A DNA stretch of 45,471 bases, taken from positions 1 through 45,471 of the forward strand of contig NZ_CADCWT010000012.1 in NCBI RefSeq assembly GCF_902806485.1, written 5' to 3'. The notes under the pieces are model-generated. The model saw only the letters and a program-made list of their open reading frames with translations, was not told the DNA's origin and made no database searches. This document shows, piece after piece, positions 23,859 to 32,786 of the stretch; position 1 is the first letter of the stretch; the number at the start of each line of letters is the position of its first letter. This DNA is from Candidatus Frankia alpina (GTDB lineage Bacteria; Actinomycetota; Actinomycetes; Frankiales; Frankiaceae). The translations under genes were made by a program, and so were the position numbers.

Positions 23859-24766
23859 GGGGCGGGCGGCCCGACGAGCAGCCCCTTGATGTAGGCGGCG
23901 TGCTCGTCGGCCACCGCCTTCTTACCCCGGGCGCGGGAGAGCACCGTGCGCCCGGCGTACCCGGCCACGAGCATCGAGCGCATCACGTTCACCCGGGTCG
24001 GGGCGTTGTGTTTACGCAGGTAACGGACCATGGACGCGCCGCGCATCTGGAGCATCCAGGTCTTGCCCGCGCCGCTGCCGCCGGCGCCGTGCGGCACCAG
24101 CAGGTCGGTGTGCAGCTTCTGGTGCAGGCCGGCCTCGCGGATCGCCCGGCCGAGCGCCATGTCCTCGTTGTAGACGTAGAACGTCTCGTCGAAGCCGCCC
24201 AGCTCGAGGAACACCGAACGGCGCACGGCCATGCAGGCGCCGGTCAGCCACTCGGGGTTCATCGGCCGGCCGGGGGTCGGGCGCGCGAACAGCGCCGAGG
24301 TCGGCGCCACCTTGTGCGCGCCGAGGACGTGCAGCAGCACCCGCCGCGGCGTCGGCTCCCATCCGCCGTTGCCGAGTTCGGGCCGGTTGTCGTGGCCCTT
24401 CATCGTCGCGGCGCTGGTGACCAGCTCCGGGTCGGCGAGCAGGTCGTCGACGAGCACATCGATGACGTCGACGGTGGGCCGGCTGTCCGGGTTACCGAGG
24501 ACGATGTAGTCGTACCTCGACGATCGGATGCCCATGTTCGCGGCCTTCGCGAACCCCTTGCCGCCGCCGGAGTCGAGATAGCGGGCGTTCGGCCGATCCA
24601 CGAGCAGCTCGTCGACCCGGTCGACGCCCTTTGCGTTGTCGATGACCACCACCGGCATGTCCAGCGGCAGCGTGGCGAACAGTTCCTCGAGTTGTTCCCG
24701 GCTGTGATAGCTGACCAGCACGAGCTCGTACTGCCACGTGGACCGCTTGGGTTGGTCGACCGACAC
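23855..24766 (-). CDS. glycosyltransferase family 2 (rhamnosyltransferase-like)
   Basis: 303 aa, GT-A fold. LVLVSYHSREQLEELF opens the domain; VVVIDNAKGVDRVDELL and GGGKGFAKAANMGI are the nucleotide-binding part. GNPDSRPTVDV supplies the metal-binding Asp, and WLTGACMAVRRSVFLELGGF followed by YNEDMALGRAIREAG is the typical acceptor-side block of WbbL-type transferases. It is likely cytosolic or membrane-associated and adds a sugar to a lipid-linked glycan. GTG 24766 is chosen because GAGGAG lies 9 nt upstream; an earlier GTG at 24796 lacks a site. It lies 91 nt downstream of the other GT2 gene, probably one operon. The sugar donor is unknown. Confidence 0.85.
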   Translation of the reverse strand: MSVDQPKRSTWQYELVLVSYHSREQLEELFATLPLDMPVVVIDNAKGVDRVDELLVDRPNARYLDSGGGKGFAKAANMGIRSSRYDYIVLGNPDSRPTVDVIDVLVDDLLADPELVTSAATMKGHDNRPELGNGGWEPTPRRVLLHVLGAHKVAPTSALFARPTPGRPMNPEWLTGACMAVRRSVFLELGGFDETFYVYNEDMALGRAIREAGLHQKLHTDLLVPHGAGGSGAGKTWMLQMRGASMVRYLRKHNAPTRVNVMRSMLVAGYAGRTVLSRARGKKAVADEHAAYIKGLLVGPPAP

Positions 24767-24857
24767 GGCGGCACGCTCCTCACTACGTGTGTTCACGCGA
24801 GATTCCGATGCACCGTACGGCCCCGGCTGCCGACGGTACTTGCCTGCAGGCCTCGGT

Positions 24858-26099
24858 TCAGCTGCCGGCCGACGTCAGCGCACTGGACGAGGTGGCCGAG
24901 CCCGTCGAACCCTTCGAACCCGCCGGGGCGGTTCCGTCCGGTGCACCGGCGCCGGAGGGCGGGGCGACCGGCTGGCGATCCGGCTTCGGCCACACGGCCG
25001 GGCGGTCCCGGGCGGCGAAGCGGCGCACCCCGCCGAGCGCGACGGCCTGCAGGAAGAAGACCTGTGCGACCAGCCGACTGGGCCCCGGCGGTGTCCGCCC
25101 GGTCATCAGCGCGGCGGTGCTCGCCGCACCGGCGGCGTTGCCGGCCAGGAACACCCGGGCAGCCGAGCTGTGGCGAGCGGCCGGGACGGCCATGGCGATG
25201 AGGACGACGTGCGCCACCGGCCCGAACGACGAGCGGACCAGCCGATGCCCCCACAGCTGCGGGGTGACCGGCAACGCTCCCGGCACCAGCGTCGCCCGGC
25301 GGCGCCAGAGCATGTCCAGGTTGCCGGCGACGATCCGGGTCCGCCGCTCCCACTCGCCGGTGTAGTCGGGGGTCGCCGACTCAGTCGAGTACGCCTCGGG
25401 CTCGTAGACGACCCGCAACCCGCCCTCGAGGATGTCGAGGGCGAGCCAGGCGTCGTCGACCACCGTGTCGGCGGGCAGCGGCCGGAACGCCTGCCGGCGG
25501 AAGGCCAGCATCTCGCCGACGACGCCGATCGTCGCGCCCGTCGCCGACTCGCGGCGCTTCAGCCACGACTCGAACTTCCAGTAGAAGCCCTGGGCGCCGT
25601 CCGGGTCGTCGACCTGCTTCTCGCCCGCGACCGCGCCGACGGTCTCATCGGTGAAGTGGCGGGCGGCGGCGCGCAGCGCGCCGGGTGCGAGCACCGCGTT
25701 GGCGTCGGTGAGCACGACGATCTCGTGGGAGGCGGCGGCGACTCCGCGGTTGACCGCGCGAGCCTTGCCCAACCGCTCGCCGGAGGACAGCACCCGCACG
25801 CCGGTCCGGCGCGACGCCTCGGCCGTCTCCGGGTCGTCCGCGACGACGATGACCTCCATCGGCCCGGGATAGTCAGTGCCGGCAAGTTCATCCAGTTTCG
25901 TCGCGATGACCGCCGATTCCCGGTACGCGGAGACGACGACGCTCAGCCCCGGCCAGATCTCGGGCTCCGGTGGTGTCGCCGGTTCCAGGCCACGGCTGCG
26001 CAGTCCGATATAAACTGGATACAGAACGTGACCGTAAACAGTTACGGCTCCGAGCGCCGCGGCGGCGGCTCCTCGGCCGATGGTCCGGACACCTGTCAT
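24858..26099 (-). CDS. membrane glycosyltransferase family 2
   Basis: 413 aa. One N-terminal membrane helix (about residues 9-32), a GT2 catalytic domain, then about three C-terminal hydrophobic segments. Key blocks: LSVVVSAYRESAVI, VIVVADDPETAE, LGKARAVNRGV, VVLTDANAVL (metal-binding Asp), VVDDAWLALDI (likely catalytic base) and EWERRTRIVAGN, which resembles the QxxRW-type acceptor motif of processive synthases. It may polymerise or extend a glycan at the membrane. The C-terminus is a Gly/Ser/Ala-rich tail. ATG 26099 lacks a strong ribosome binding site; ATG 26153 in the same frame is an alternative. Divergent from the GT4 gene. Confidence 0.8.
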   Translation of the reverse strand: MTGVRTIGRGAAAAALGAVTVYGHVLYPVYIGLRSRGLEPATPPEPEIWPGLSVVVSAYRESAVIATKLDELAGTDYPGPMEVIVVADDPETAEASRRTGVRVLSSGERLGKARAVNRGVAAASHEIVVLTDANAVLAPGALRAAARHFTDETVGAVAGEKQVDDPDGAQGFYWKFESWLKRRESATGATIGVVGEMLAFRRQAFRPLPADTVVDDAWLALDILEGGLRVVYEPEAYSTESATPDYTGEWERRTRIVAGNLDMLWRRRATLVPGALPVTPQLWGHRLVRSSFGPVAHVVLIAMAVPAARHSSAARVFLAGNAAGAASTAALMTGRTPPGPSRLVAQVFFLQAVALGGVRRFAARDRPAVWPKPDRQPVAPPSGAGAPDGTAPAGSKGSTGSATSSSALTSAGS

Positions 26100-26444
26100 G
26101 ACTGTAACCGTAGCGTTCCATCGGCACGCCACGGCAAACGGCTCCGGGCCCATCGGTTCACGCGATTGACCCCATGACGCTGCGCGGCCGTGATGCGCGG
26201 CCTTGACCTGCACTGCCGTCCGATCCGCGGGGACCACTAACCGGGACACGACGGCCCGGTCACCGCGGCGACGTTGTGCGGCCACAACCACGCATCGACA
26301 TTCGGCGGGCATACGAAACCACCCGGTTTATTCACGGGCATGCGATGTCATCGTGACCGTAGGGCCACGCCTTGGATTCCACCGCCGGGCGACCGGGCGG
26401 CCCCTCCCCCATGTGGGTGAACCCGGGTCGTTAGAGTGGGACCG
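26100..26444. other. divergent intergenic region between glycosyltransferases
   Basis: No gene is seen. TTAGAGT at 26431-26437, just upstream of the GT4 start, resembles a -10 element and would leave almost no leader, so that gene may be leaderless. Alternative longer starts of the GT2 gene fall at the left edge. Confidence 0.4.
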
Positions 26445-27647
26445 GTGAGCGACTCCACGCGCTGGATCGTCGTTGTCGAGGAACCGTTTCTCCCGGCGGA
26501 CGCCGGCGGCCGGGTGGAGACATTCAGCTTCCTCACTGCGGCCTCCGCCGCGGGTATTCGGATGCAGATCCTGGTTCCCTCGCGCGAGGATCTGGACATC
26601 GCCGCCTACGAGGAGGCGGTTCCCGGCTCGGCGGTGATCCGGCTGCCTCGGGACGACAGCCCGCGCGCCCACCTGACGTCGAGGCCGTTCATGCACGCCT
26701 CCCGACCGGTCGGCCCGCTGCGGCGCGCCCTGGAGTCCACGCCCCCGCAGGCCGACGCGGTGATCAGTTACAGCTGCCGGTCGTCGCATCTCGGCGAGGA
26801 GATCGCCCGAATCTGGAAGCTGCCGCACCTGGTGCGCGCGCACAACGTCGACTCGGAATTCTTCCGGGTGCTGGCCCGCAGCAGCTCCGGCCCCCGGGGC
26901 GTGGCCTACGAGCTCGAGTACCACAAGCTGCGCCTCGCCGAACTGGCGATGCACCACTCGCCCCTGGTCACCTGCATCGCCGACATCTCGCTGGAAGATC
27001 ACGAGTGGCGGCGCACCCGGGCGAGCGTGCCCACGTTCCACCTGCCGCCGTTCCTGCCCGTGGGTGCGCTGCGGGCGACTGCCTCCACCACACCGGCCGC
27101 GGCGGCCGGCACGGCCGCCGACCAGCGGCTGATCTTCGTCGGTTCGCTGGACACCCCGACGAACATCGAGGCGCTGCGCTGGTTCCTCGGGGGATGCTGG
27201 CCGACGATCCGGGTCCACCATCCGAAGTCGATCTTTCAGGTGGTGGGACGGCGCCCGGAGGACGGCCTGGCCGCGTGGCTCGCCGGCTTCGACGGCGTCG
27301 AGCTGCACACCGACGTGCCCAGCGTCGCCGGTTACCTCACCGCGGCGACATTGTCGGTGAACCCGATGCGCTCCGGCTCCGGCGTGAACATCAAGGCCAT
27401 CGAGGCGATGGCGACCGGTATCCCGGTGGTGAGCACCCCGACCGGCAGCCGCGGGCTGGGCTGGACCCCCGGCGTCGACCTGCTGGTCGCCGACGAGCCG
27501 AGCGCCTTCGCCGCCGCCGCGTGCGAGCTGCTGGACAACCCGGGGCGGGCGACCGAGATCGGCCTCGCCTGCCGGGCCTTCGTCCGCCGCGAGCTCGACC
27601 ACGCGGCGCTGATCGGCCGCATTCAGGAGCACCTGACGCCATCCTGA
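26445..27647 (+). CDS. glycosyltransferase family 4
   Basis: 400 aa GT-B enzyme. The N-terminal domain starts WIVVVEEPFLPADAGGRVE, an element that binds the acceptor in WaaG/PimA-like proteins. The C-terminal domain has RLIFVGSLDTPTNIEALRWF, VGRRPEDGLAAWL, and the nucleotide-sugar block NPMRSGSGVNIKAIEAMATG with the conserved Glu and GIPVVSTPTGSRGL. It resembles Rv-type and exopolysaccharide transferases that add one sugar to a lipid carrier. Two GTG starts are possible, 26436 and 26445; the latter lies about 8 nt after a TTAGAGT box. It ends 35 nt before the convergent pth gene. Confidence 0.85.
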   Translation: MSDSTRWIVVVEEPFLPADAGGRVETFSFLTAASAAGIRMQILVPSREDLDIAAYEEAVPGSAVIRLPRDDSPRAHLTSRPFMHASRPVGPLRRALESTPPQADAVISYSCRSSHLGEEIARIWKLPHLVRAHNVDSEFFRVLARSSSGPRGVAYELEYHKLRLAELAMHHSPLVTCIADISLEDHEWRRTRASVPTFHLPPFLPVGALRATASTTPAAAAGTAADQRLIFVGSLDTPTNIEALRWFLGGCWPTIRVHHPKSIFQVVGRRPEDGLAAWLAGFDGVELHTDVPSVAGYLTAATLSVNPMRSGSGVNIKAIEAMATGIPVVSTPTGSRGLGWTPGVDLLVADEPSAFAAAACELLDNPGRATEIGLACRAFVRRELDHAALIGRIQEHLTPS

Positions 27648-27682
27648 ACGGCGGGCGGGGCGGGGGCCGGAGGCGCCCCCCG

Positions 27683-28276
27683 TCAGAGCAGGGCGTGGAA
27701 GCGATTCTGCGTCGACTCCAAGCCGTCGGTGATGAGCATTTCAGCCGAGTCGGCGGCATGCTCCAACAACAGCGGCAGCTCGCGCCGCTCTGCCGTGCCG
27801 AAATCCCGCAGCACGAAATCGGCCGCGTCCATCCGGCCCGGCGGGCGACCGATGCCGACCCGAACCCGCAGGTAATCGCGGGTACCGAGGGCGGAGGAGA
27901 TCGACCGCAACCCGTTGTGGCCGTTCTCCCCGCCGCCGCGCTTGAGCCGGACCGCCCCGAACGGGATATCCAGCTCGTCATGCACGACGATGACCCGGAC
28001 TGGATCGATCTTGTAGAAGGTGCGCACCGCCGAGACGGGCCCACCGGAGAGGTTCATAAAGGACAGCGGGCGAGCGAGGACCGCACGCGCACCGGCGAGG
28101 CGGACCTCGGCGACGTCCGCCCGGGAACGGTGCGACTTCAGCCGCGACCCGGCTCGCTCCGCGAGCAGGTCGACGACCATGAAGCCGGCGTTGTGGCGGT
28201 TACCCGCGTAACCCGGGCCCGGATTACCCAGTCCGACGACGAGCCACGGCCCGTCGTCGGTCGGCACGTTCGTCAT
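27683..28276 (-). CDS. pth: peptidyl-tRNA hydrolase
   Basis: 197 aa. Releases tRNA from peptidyl-tRNA that drops off ribosomes. Family blocks are complete: [20 protein letters not shown] with the catalytic His near residue 28, [15 protein letters not shown] with the substrate-binding Asn, [11 protein letters not shown] with the catalytic Asp, and [16 protein letters not shown] 28276 has only a weak GGATG site upstream; as rplY ends 69 nt before it on the same strand, both are probably co-transcribed. The rplY-pth pairing is common in bacteria. Confidence 0.97.
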   Translation of the reverse strand: MTNVPTDDGPWLVVGLGNPGPGYAGNRHNAGFMVVDLLAERAGSRLKSHRSRADVAEVRLAGARAVLARPLSFMNLSGGPVSAVRTFYKIDPVRVIVVHDELDIPFGAVRLKRGGGENGHNGLRSISSALGTRDYLRVRVGIGRPPGRMDAADFVLRDFGTAERRELPLLLEHAADSAEMLITDGLESTQNRFHALL

Positions 28277-28345
28277 CGACAGCTCATCCGCAGATCATCG
28301 GCAGGTGACGAGAGACGAGGAGGTCGACAGGGAGAACCGTCCACC

Positions 28346-28969
28346 TCAGGCGGACGCGCTCGCCACGCCGGCCTCCTCGGTCGCCTCCGTGGTCTCGCCG
28401 AGCTCCGCGTCCTGCTGGGCGACGGTCCGCTTGGCCAGGCACTGCACGACGACCAGGTCGGGATCGGCGTCGAGCTCGGCGCCCTCGGGCAGCGGCAGCT
28501 GGCGGGCGAACACGGCGGTGCCCGGCTCCAGGCCGGTGATGTCCACCTCGATGGCGTTCGGCAGCTGCGACGCGTCGGCCTTCAACGCAATCGAGGTGAC
28601 CTGCTGGTCGATCAGCGTGTCGGGGTGGGGCTCCCCGATGACCTGCACGGGGATGTCGGCAACGACCTTCTCGCCCCGGTTCACGAGAACCAGGTCGATG
28701 TGCTCGAAGCTGCCTCTGATCGGGTGCCGCTGGACGTCCTTCGCGAGCGCGAGCTCGATGCCGTCGGCAAGCTCGAGCGTCAGCAGGACGTTCGTACCGG
28801 CGACGGTCTTGAACGCGTGCATCAGGTCGTGTGCGGGCAGAGCGATGTGGCGCGGCGGCTTGCCGTGACCGTAGAGAACAGCGGGGACCTTGCCGGCGCG
28901 GCGGGTGCGACGAGCACCGCCCTTGCCAAACTCGGTGCGCGGCTCCGCGGCAATGCGGACCTCGGACAT
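28346..28969 (-). CDS. rplY: 50S ribosomal protein L25/general stress protein Ctc
   Basis: 207 aa, the long Ctc form with two domains. The N-terminal L25 domain (EVRIAAEPRTEFGKGGARR, GKVPAVLYGHGKPPRHIAL, and later HPIRGSFEHIDLVLV) binds 5S rRNA. The C-terminal TL5 domain (VQVIGEPHPDTLIDQQVTSI, LPNAIEVDITGLEPG) is followed by an acidic and Ala/Glu-rich tail. ATG 28969 (MSEVRI) is preferred, with GGAAAGGA 11 nt upstream; ATG 28981 would sit directly on that site. Elsewhere rplY usually follows prs; here prs is 10 kb away on the other strand. Confidence 0.95.
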   Translation of the reverse strand: MSEVRIAAEPRTEFGKGGARRTRRAGKVPAVLYGHGKPPRHIALPAHDLMHAFKTVAGTNVLLTLELADGIELALAKDVQRHPIRGSFEHIDLVLVNRGEKVVADIPVQVIGEPHPDTLIDQQVTSIALKADASQLPNAIEVDITGLEPGTAVFARQLPLPEGAELDADPDLVVVQCLAKRTVAQQDAELGETTEATEEAGVASASA

Positions 28970-29151
28970 GGCGGCGCTCATCCTTTCCAGAACATGGGAT
29001 TCCATCGCCGGAGGGCGGGAGAACCACCGCGGCGCGGTCCTTCACAGTACCGGACGCTTCACGGAAGGCGGACGACCACCCCGGTGTCTGTCAAGACCCC
29101 TGCGCGGACTCGGGCCGTCACGGCGGCGGCGGTCCGGCCGGGACCGCGGCG

Positions 29152-29745
29152 TCAGCGGACGTCGGGCCCGCGACGAACCCCGCCGACGGCCGTGACATCC
29201 ACCTGAGCTGGCAGGTCGGGACGGCCGAGCGCCCGCCGGGCCCGTTCCAGCACCGGGCCGCACACCTGGCCGAGCACGACGGGCACATCGGTGCCCCGCG
29301 CCACCCGCACCGCGATCTCCAGCGACGGTTCATGCCGGCCCCGCAGCTCGACCCGCGTCCCCCTGACGCCCGTTATCCCGGCCACGTCGTCCTCGACGGC
29401 GTCGGTCAGCGCGGTCGCCGGCAGGTGCACGTCGCCGAGCTCATCGTGGGTCACGTCCAGCCCATGGGACCTGTCGGTGCGAAACTGCTGCGCCAGCCAG
29501 ACCAGCGCCAACAGCGCGATCAGCCCGCAGACGACCCCGACAACCGGCCAGAACCAGCCGTGGTCCGCGACGAAGGCACGGGCGTCCGGGTCGAGCACCG
29601 GTCGGTCCGCCCGGTCGTCTCCGAACACGCCGACCCCGACGAGCAGCGCGACCACGCCGACCGCGGTGAACAGCAGGCCCAGCGCAGCGAGAACTACCCG
29701 GTTGCGCCGGTCGGTCGACGGCGTGCGCGGCCCGAGCCCGGTCAC
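29152..29745 (-). CDS. AmaP-like Asp23 membrane anchor protein
   Basis: 197 aa. Two transmembrane helices near the N-terminus (VVLAALGLLFTAVGVVALLV and WFWPVVGVVCGLIALLALVW), then a soluble Asp23-like domain (LPATALTDAVEDDVAGITGV...LEIAVRVARGTDVPVVLGQV). This is the organisation of alkaline-shock membrane anchor proteins that hold Asp23-type proteins at the membrane. GTG 29745 follows GGAGGCGAGG closely and overlaps the previous stop by 4 nt (GTGA). It is the last gene of the Asp23 series before rplY. Confidence 0.75.
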   Translation of the reverse strand: MTGLGPRTPSTDRRNRVVLAALGLLFTAVGVVALLVGVGVFGDDRADRPVLDPDARAFVADHGWFWPVVGVVCGLIALLALVWLAQQFRTDRSHGLDVTHDELGDVHLPATALTDAVEDDVAGITGVRGTRVELRGRHEPSLEIAVRVARGTDVPVVLGQVCGPVLERARRALGRPDLPAQVDVTAVGGVRRGPDVR

Positions 29746-30470
29746 GCTCCCTCGCCTCCCCGCCGAGCCGCGGCACCCACTCTGGAGCCGTCCAAACCGT
29801 CGGGCTCGACCGGACCGTCGGGCTCGGTCCGACCGGCACCCTCGGCGGGCCCGGCGTAGCCGGCCGGACCGCCCCGACCAGCCCGGCCGTCATGCCTAGC
29901 CGGCCCGTCGCCACCAGCCAGTTCGTGCCGGCGACCGGCCGACGGCGTGGTGGCCCGGACGATCAGGTCGGGCGGCTCGGCCAACGCGAAGGCGTCGAGC
30001 TCCTCGCGCAGCACGGCGCCGACCCGTTGCGGCGCACCGATCACGGTGCGGGGACTCAGGCGCAGCCGCACATCCGCGGCCCGCCGGTCCACCCGGACCC
30101 GGGCCCGCTCCACCCCGTCGACGGCAAGTGCCGTGGCCCGCAGGTCCCGGGCCAGCCCCCGCCGGTTGACGAAGACCCCGACCCGCGGGCAGTCCCAGCG
30201 GGTACGCAGCCGGGCGGGCGTGCCGCGCCGGAACGCGGTCCCGATCAACAGCAACCCGACCAGCGCGACGAACCCGGCGGCCAGCAACACCGACCCCGTC
30301 GACCAGGCGGTGTCACTCAGGTGGTCCGCCCAGCTTCGCTGATCGACCAGGATGTGCCCGCCGCCCGCGGCGGCGGCGACGATCTCGATGACGGCGATGA
30401 CACCGGCAGCCGCGACCAACGCGGCGAGCAGTCCCGAGACGATCCGGCGTCCCATCCGCACGATGTCCAC
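29742..30470 (-). CDS. DUF6286-like membrane protein of the Asp23 cluster
   Basis: 242 aa. Helix 1 (about 11-34) and helix 2 (SVLLAAGFVALVGLLLIG) enclose a short outside loop. The cytoplasmic domain that follows (FVNRRGLARDLRATALAVDG, ARVRVDRRAADVRLRLSPRT) resembles a half Asp23 domain, and the C-terminus is a Gly/Asp/Pro-rich tail. GTG 30470 lies hard against a G-run; GTG 30461, 8 nt from GGGGGG, may be the real start. It is translationally coupled to the AmaP-like gene. Function is unknown beyond a likely part in an envelope-stress complex. Confidence 0.65.
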   Translation of the reverse strand: MDIVRMGRRIVSGLLAALVAAAGVIAVIEIVAAAAGGGHILVDQRSWADHLSDTAWSTGSVLLAAGFVALVGLLLIGTAFRRGTPARLRTRWDCPRVGVFVNRRGLARDLRATALAVDGVERARVRVDRRAADVRLRLSPRTVIGAPQRVGAVLREELDAFALAEPPDLIVRATTPSAGRRHELAGGDGPARHDGRAGRGGPAGYAGPAEGAGRTEPDGPVEPDGLDGSRVGAAARRGGEGA

Positions 30471-30631
30471 CCCCCGTCGAGTTCACCCCTGTCCACTACC
30501 CGTGCCCAATTGCGTACGAACAGACACCACCTCTTCCCGTCCTCCACCTTGCAGGGAGGTGAAACGGGCCCGGAAGCGGCGGAATGGGCCGATCCTAACG
30601 CCGCGGACGAACCATCGAGGATCAGCGGGGA

Positions 30632-31051
30632 TCAGCAGTCCGGTTCGCCGCTGCCGAGGCTCAGGGAGGACACCTGGATGTCGAGATGGGTGACCCGCAT
30701 ACCAGCCAGCGCCGCGGCCCGCTCCCGCACCTCGCCCCGCACCCGCTCGGCGGTCTCGCCGACAGGATTCGGGTACCGCACGGAGAACGTCATGGTCAGC
30801 CGCGCCGTGTTGCCCTCGATCCGGGCGTCCACCCGGGGTCGGCGGGCATGCCCGCGCCGCCGGGCACCGCCGCGCAGCCGGACCCCCCCGCGGCGCGCGG
30901 GCCGCCACGGCCCGGTGACCCCGACCACCTCCGTGGCTGCCATCGCGGCGATCTTCTCCACGACCCGGTCAGCGACACGGAGCGAACCCGCCCCAGCGGA
31001 CCCCCCGCGCTGGGTGCCGGCGGAGTTGTCGGGCCGAGATGGCCTCGTCAC
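30632..31051 (-). CDS. Asp23/Gls24 family envelope stress protein
   Basis: 139 aa. The Asp23 pattern is seen in LRVADRVVEKIAAMAATEVVGV near the start, a basic variable segment (residues 50-70, many Arg), and VDARIEGNTARLTMTFSVRYPNPV with VRERAAALAGMRVTHLDIQV at the end. Members polymerise or sit at the membrane with an AmaP anchor and affect envelope homeostasis. GTG 31051 overlaps the stop of the small membrane protein (GTGA). The basic insertion is unusual and might contact membrane or nucleic acid. Confidence 0.82.
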   Translation of the reverse strand: MTRPSRPDNSAGTQRGGSAGAGSLRVADRVVEKIAAMAATEVVGVTGPWRPARRGGVRLRGGARRRGHARRPRVDARIEGNTARLTMTFSVRYPNPVGETAERVRGEVRERAAALAGMRVTHLDIQVSSLSLGSGEPDC

Positions 31052-31236
31052 CTCCGGCTCCGGCGTCGATCGACGCCCACGTAGCGGGTTATGTCGAGAT
31101 CACCGTCGACCACCTTGCCGACGACCAGCCCGATCGCCCCGAAGACTATGACGATCAAGAACTCGCTGAACCCGCCGAAGGCGAGAGCGAGCCCGGCGAT
31201 CAGGCCGGTGATCAGACCGAGTGCTGCTGCTCGCAT
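31048..31236 (-). CDS. small DUF2273-like membrane protein
   Basis: 62 aa with two membrane helices (LGLITGLIAGLALAFGGF and FLIVIVFGAIGLVVGKVV) and a basic tail ending DRRRSRR. Size and setting match the small integral membrane proteins (DUF2273) encoded in Asp23 operons. The ATG at 31236 has GGAAGGGA upstream at a normal distance. Coupled to the following Asp23 gene by a GTGA overlap. Confidence 0.78.
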   Translation of the reverse strand: MRAAALGLITGLIAGLALAFGGFSEFLIVIVFGAIGLVVGKVVDGDLDITRYVGVDRRRSRR

Positions 31237-31375
31237 GGTGACGTCCCTTCCGGTCCACGACCCGTCCAGTCGGGTGGTACGTCCGGCGTGCCCCTTGGAC
31301 GGGCGAGGAAGGGGCCATTGGCATGATCGTCACATGTGGTGAGGCATCACCACGGTTCCTGCGAGGGGTGTCGCG

Positions 31376-31777
31376 TCACCGGCTCCGAGAGCCACCCCGT
31401 GCTCTCGGAGCGTCTTCTCGGTGTACCCACCGGACGTCGAGTCGACGGGCCCACCGCCTACCGAGGCCCGGCCATCGCTTCCGCGCGACGCCACACCAGG
31501 TCCGGCCGCGATCCGCCAGCCAGCCGGTCAGCTGCTCGGGCATGGTGCGCCGGCGGTAGGCCGTCGGCCGCGAGGCAGCACCGGTCGACGAGCCCGAGGC
31601 CGACGAACGGCGCAGGGCCCGCAGTCCCTCAGCGAAAGCGTAGGGATCCCCGCCGCGGTCGGGGTGGTGCGTCCGAACGAACGCACGGACCTCCGCTCGA
31701 CGCCGGGCCGCGTCGGCGTCGGGCCGGGCATCCGCACGGGCGGCGTCACCCGCATTTCGGGGAGTCACGGCTGCCAT
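31376..31777 (-). CDS. hypothetical protein with J-domain-like HPDRGG segment
   Basis: 133 aa, not recognised as a named family. Residues 28-52 read VRAFVRTHHPDRGGDPYAFAEG, which recalls the HPD turn of J-domains, though the helices around it are too short to be sure. The rest is Arg/Ala-rich with a Trp-containing end (WLADRGRTWCGVARKRW). ATG 31777 overlaps the preceding Asp23-like gene by 13 nt, so it belongs to this operon. If it binds Hsp70 it could link envelope stress to chaperones; that is speculation. Confidence 0.6.
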   Translation of the reverse strand: MAAVTPRNAGDAARADARPDADAARRRAEVRAFVRTHHPDRGGDPYAFAEGLRALRRSSASGSSTGAASRPTAYRRRTMPEQLTGWLADRGRTWCGVARKRWPGLGRRWARRLDVRWVHREDAPRARGGSRSR

Positions 31778-32265
31778 GCCCCGGGCTCCTCGCCATCCCC
31801 CGGCTGCGCCCGCTCCGGGTCCCCCACGCCCGGGGCGGATGGCCCTTCGCCGGCCGCCCACCCGCCGGCCGGGGTGCGCGGATCGACCGGGGCCGGCCCG
31901 TCCGGAGGGTCGAGATCGCGGATGACCACGTCCACCCGGGGGCAGTCGGGGGCGGCGCAGCGCACCGCGGCCCGGATCCGGCCGGCGAGATCGGCCAGCG
32001 GCTCGCCATAGCGGCAGTCGACCTGCACGACAATCCGGTCGTCGCGCACGCGCACCCCCGCGACCCGGCGGCGGGGCAGGTAGGTCGCCACCTCGGCCAC
32101 CGGGTCCCCGTCCTCCGCACCGACTCGCGCGGGGATGGTCAGGGACGCGGGCGTGGGAGCGGCGACGAGCCGGGCCACCCCGGGACAGGCGGCAACTGCC
32201 GCCGCCACCCGATCGGGGTCCCACCGAAACCAGGCGGTGGCCTCCCCCGTCCCGACCAGGCTCAC
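31765..32265 (-). CDS. Asp23-related protein, diverged
   Basis: 166 aa. VAAAVAACPGVARLVAAP and VATYLPRRRVAGVRVRDDRI, then LADLAGRIRAAVRCAA...RVDVVIRDLD follow the two halves of an Asp23 domain, but similarity is weak. The C-terminal 40 residues are Gly/Pro/Glu-rich. The GTG start overlaps the stop of the typical Asp23 gene by 4 nt. It would be the second of three Asp23-like proteins encoded in this run, suggesting a hetero-oligomer. Confidence 0.65.
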   Translation of the reverse strand: MSLVGTGEATAWFRWDPDRVAAAVAACPGVARLVAAPTPASLTIPARVGAEDGDPVAEVATYLPRRRVAGVRVRDDRIVVQVDCRYGEPLADLAGRIRAAVRCAAPDCPRVDVVIRDLDPPDGPAPVDPRTPAGGWAAGEGPSAPGVGDPERAQPGDGEEPGAWQP

Positions 32266-32786
32266 TCGACCCGCCGGCTGTCTTCCTGGCCTTCGTCGCC
32301 GATGTACACATCGTCGACCGCGACGTTGACCTCGGTGACCTCCAAACCGGTCATCCCCTCCACGGAGCTGACGACGTTGTGCCGGATCGACTGCGACAGG
32401 TCGACGATGGAGACCCCGTAGTCGCAGACAACGTCCAGATCGATGGCGGCCTGGCGCTGGCCGACCTCGACCGCGACGCCCTGCGAGACGCTCGCCGACG
32501 CGCCGGGGATGCGAGCCTTCACCGAGCCGATCGCCCGGGCGCCGCCGGTGCCCAGCTCGTGGACGCCGGCGATCTCCCGAGCCGCCACCCCGGCGATCTT
32601 GCGGACCACGGCGTCCGCGATCGACGTGCGGCCCTGTTCGCTGAGGAGCTCCGTGGAGTGCTTCCGGTCCGGCACGGTGGCCCGGCCGGCGCCACCGACG
32701 CCGGTCGCCGACGGATCCGTCCGGACGGCGCTGTTCGAGGTGCCGGATCCGGTCGTCGTGGTTCCGGAACCCGAGATCGTGGTCAT
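32262..32786 (-). CDS. Asp23/Gls24 family envelope stress protein
   Basis: 174 aa, the most typical family member here. After a Ser/Thr/Gly-rich N-terminus of about 50 residues, the domain reads TSIADAVVRKIAGVAAREIAGV, then VAVEVGQRQAAIDLDVVCDY and SIRHNVVSSVEGMTGLEVTEV. ATG 32786 has AAAGGGAG 5 nt upstream. It heads the series that runs leftward through two further Asp23-like genes, a small membrane protein, a DUF6286-like protein and an AmaP-like anchor. Divergent from ispE. Confidence 0.9.
   Translation of the reverse strand: MTTISGSGTTTTGSGTSNSAVRTDPSATGVGGAGRATVPDRKHSTELLSEQGRTSIADAVVRKIAGVAAREIAGVHELGTGGARAIGSVKARIPGASASVSQGVAVEVGQRQAAIDLDVVCDYGVSIVDLSQSIRHNVVSSVEGMTGLEVTEVNVAVDDVYIGDEGQEDSRRVE

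Noticed and set aside
27005..29206. Plus-strand open frame of over 700 codons across pth and rplY
   Set aside because: It runs through the GT4 gene in another frame and antisense to pth and rplY; no recognisable protein.
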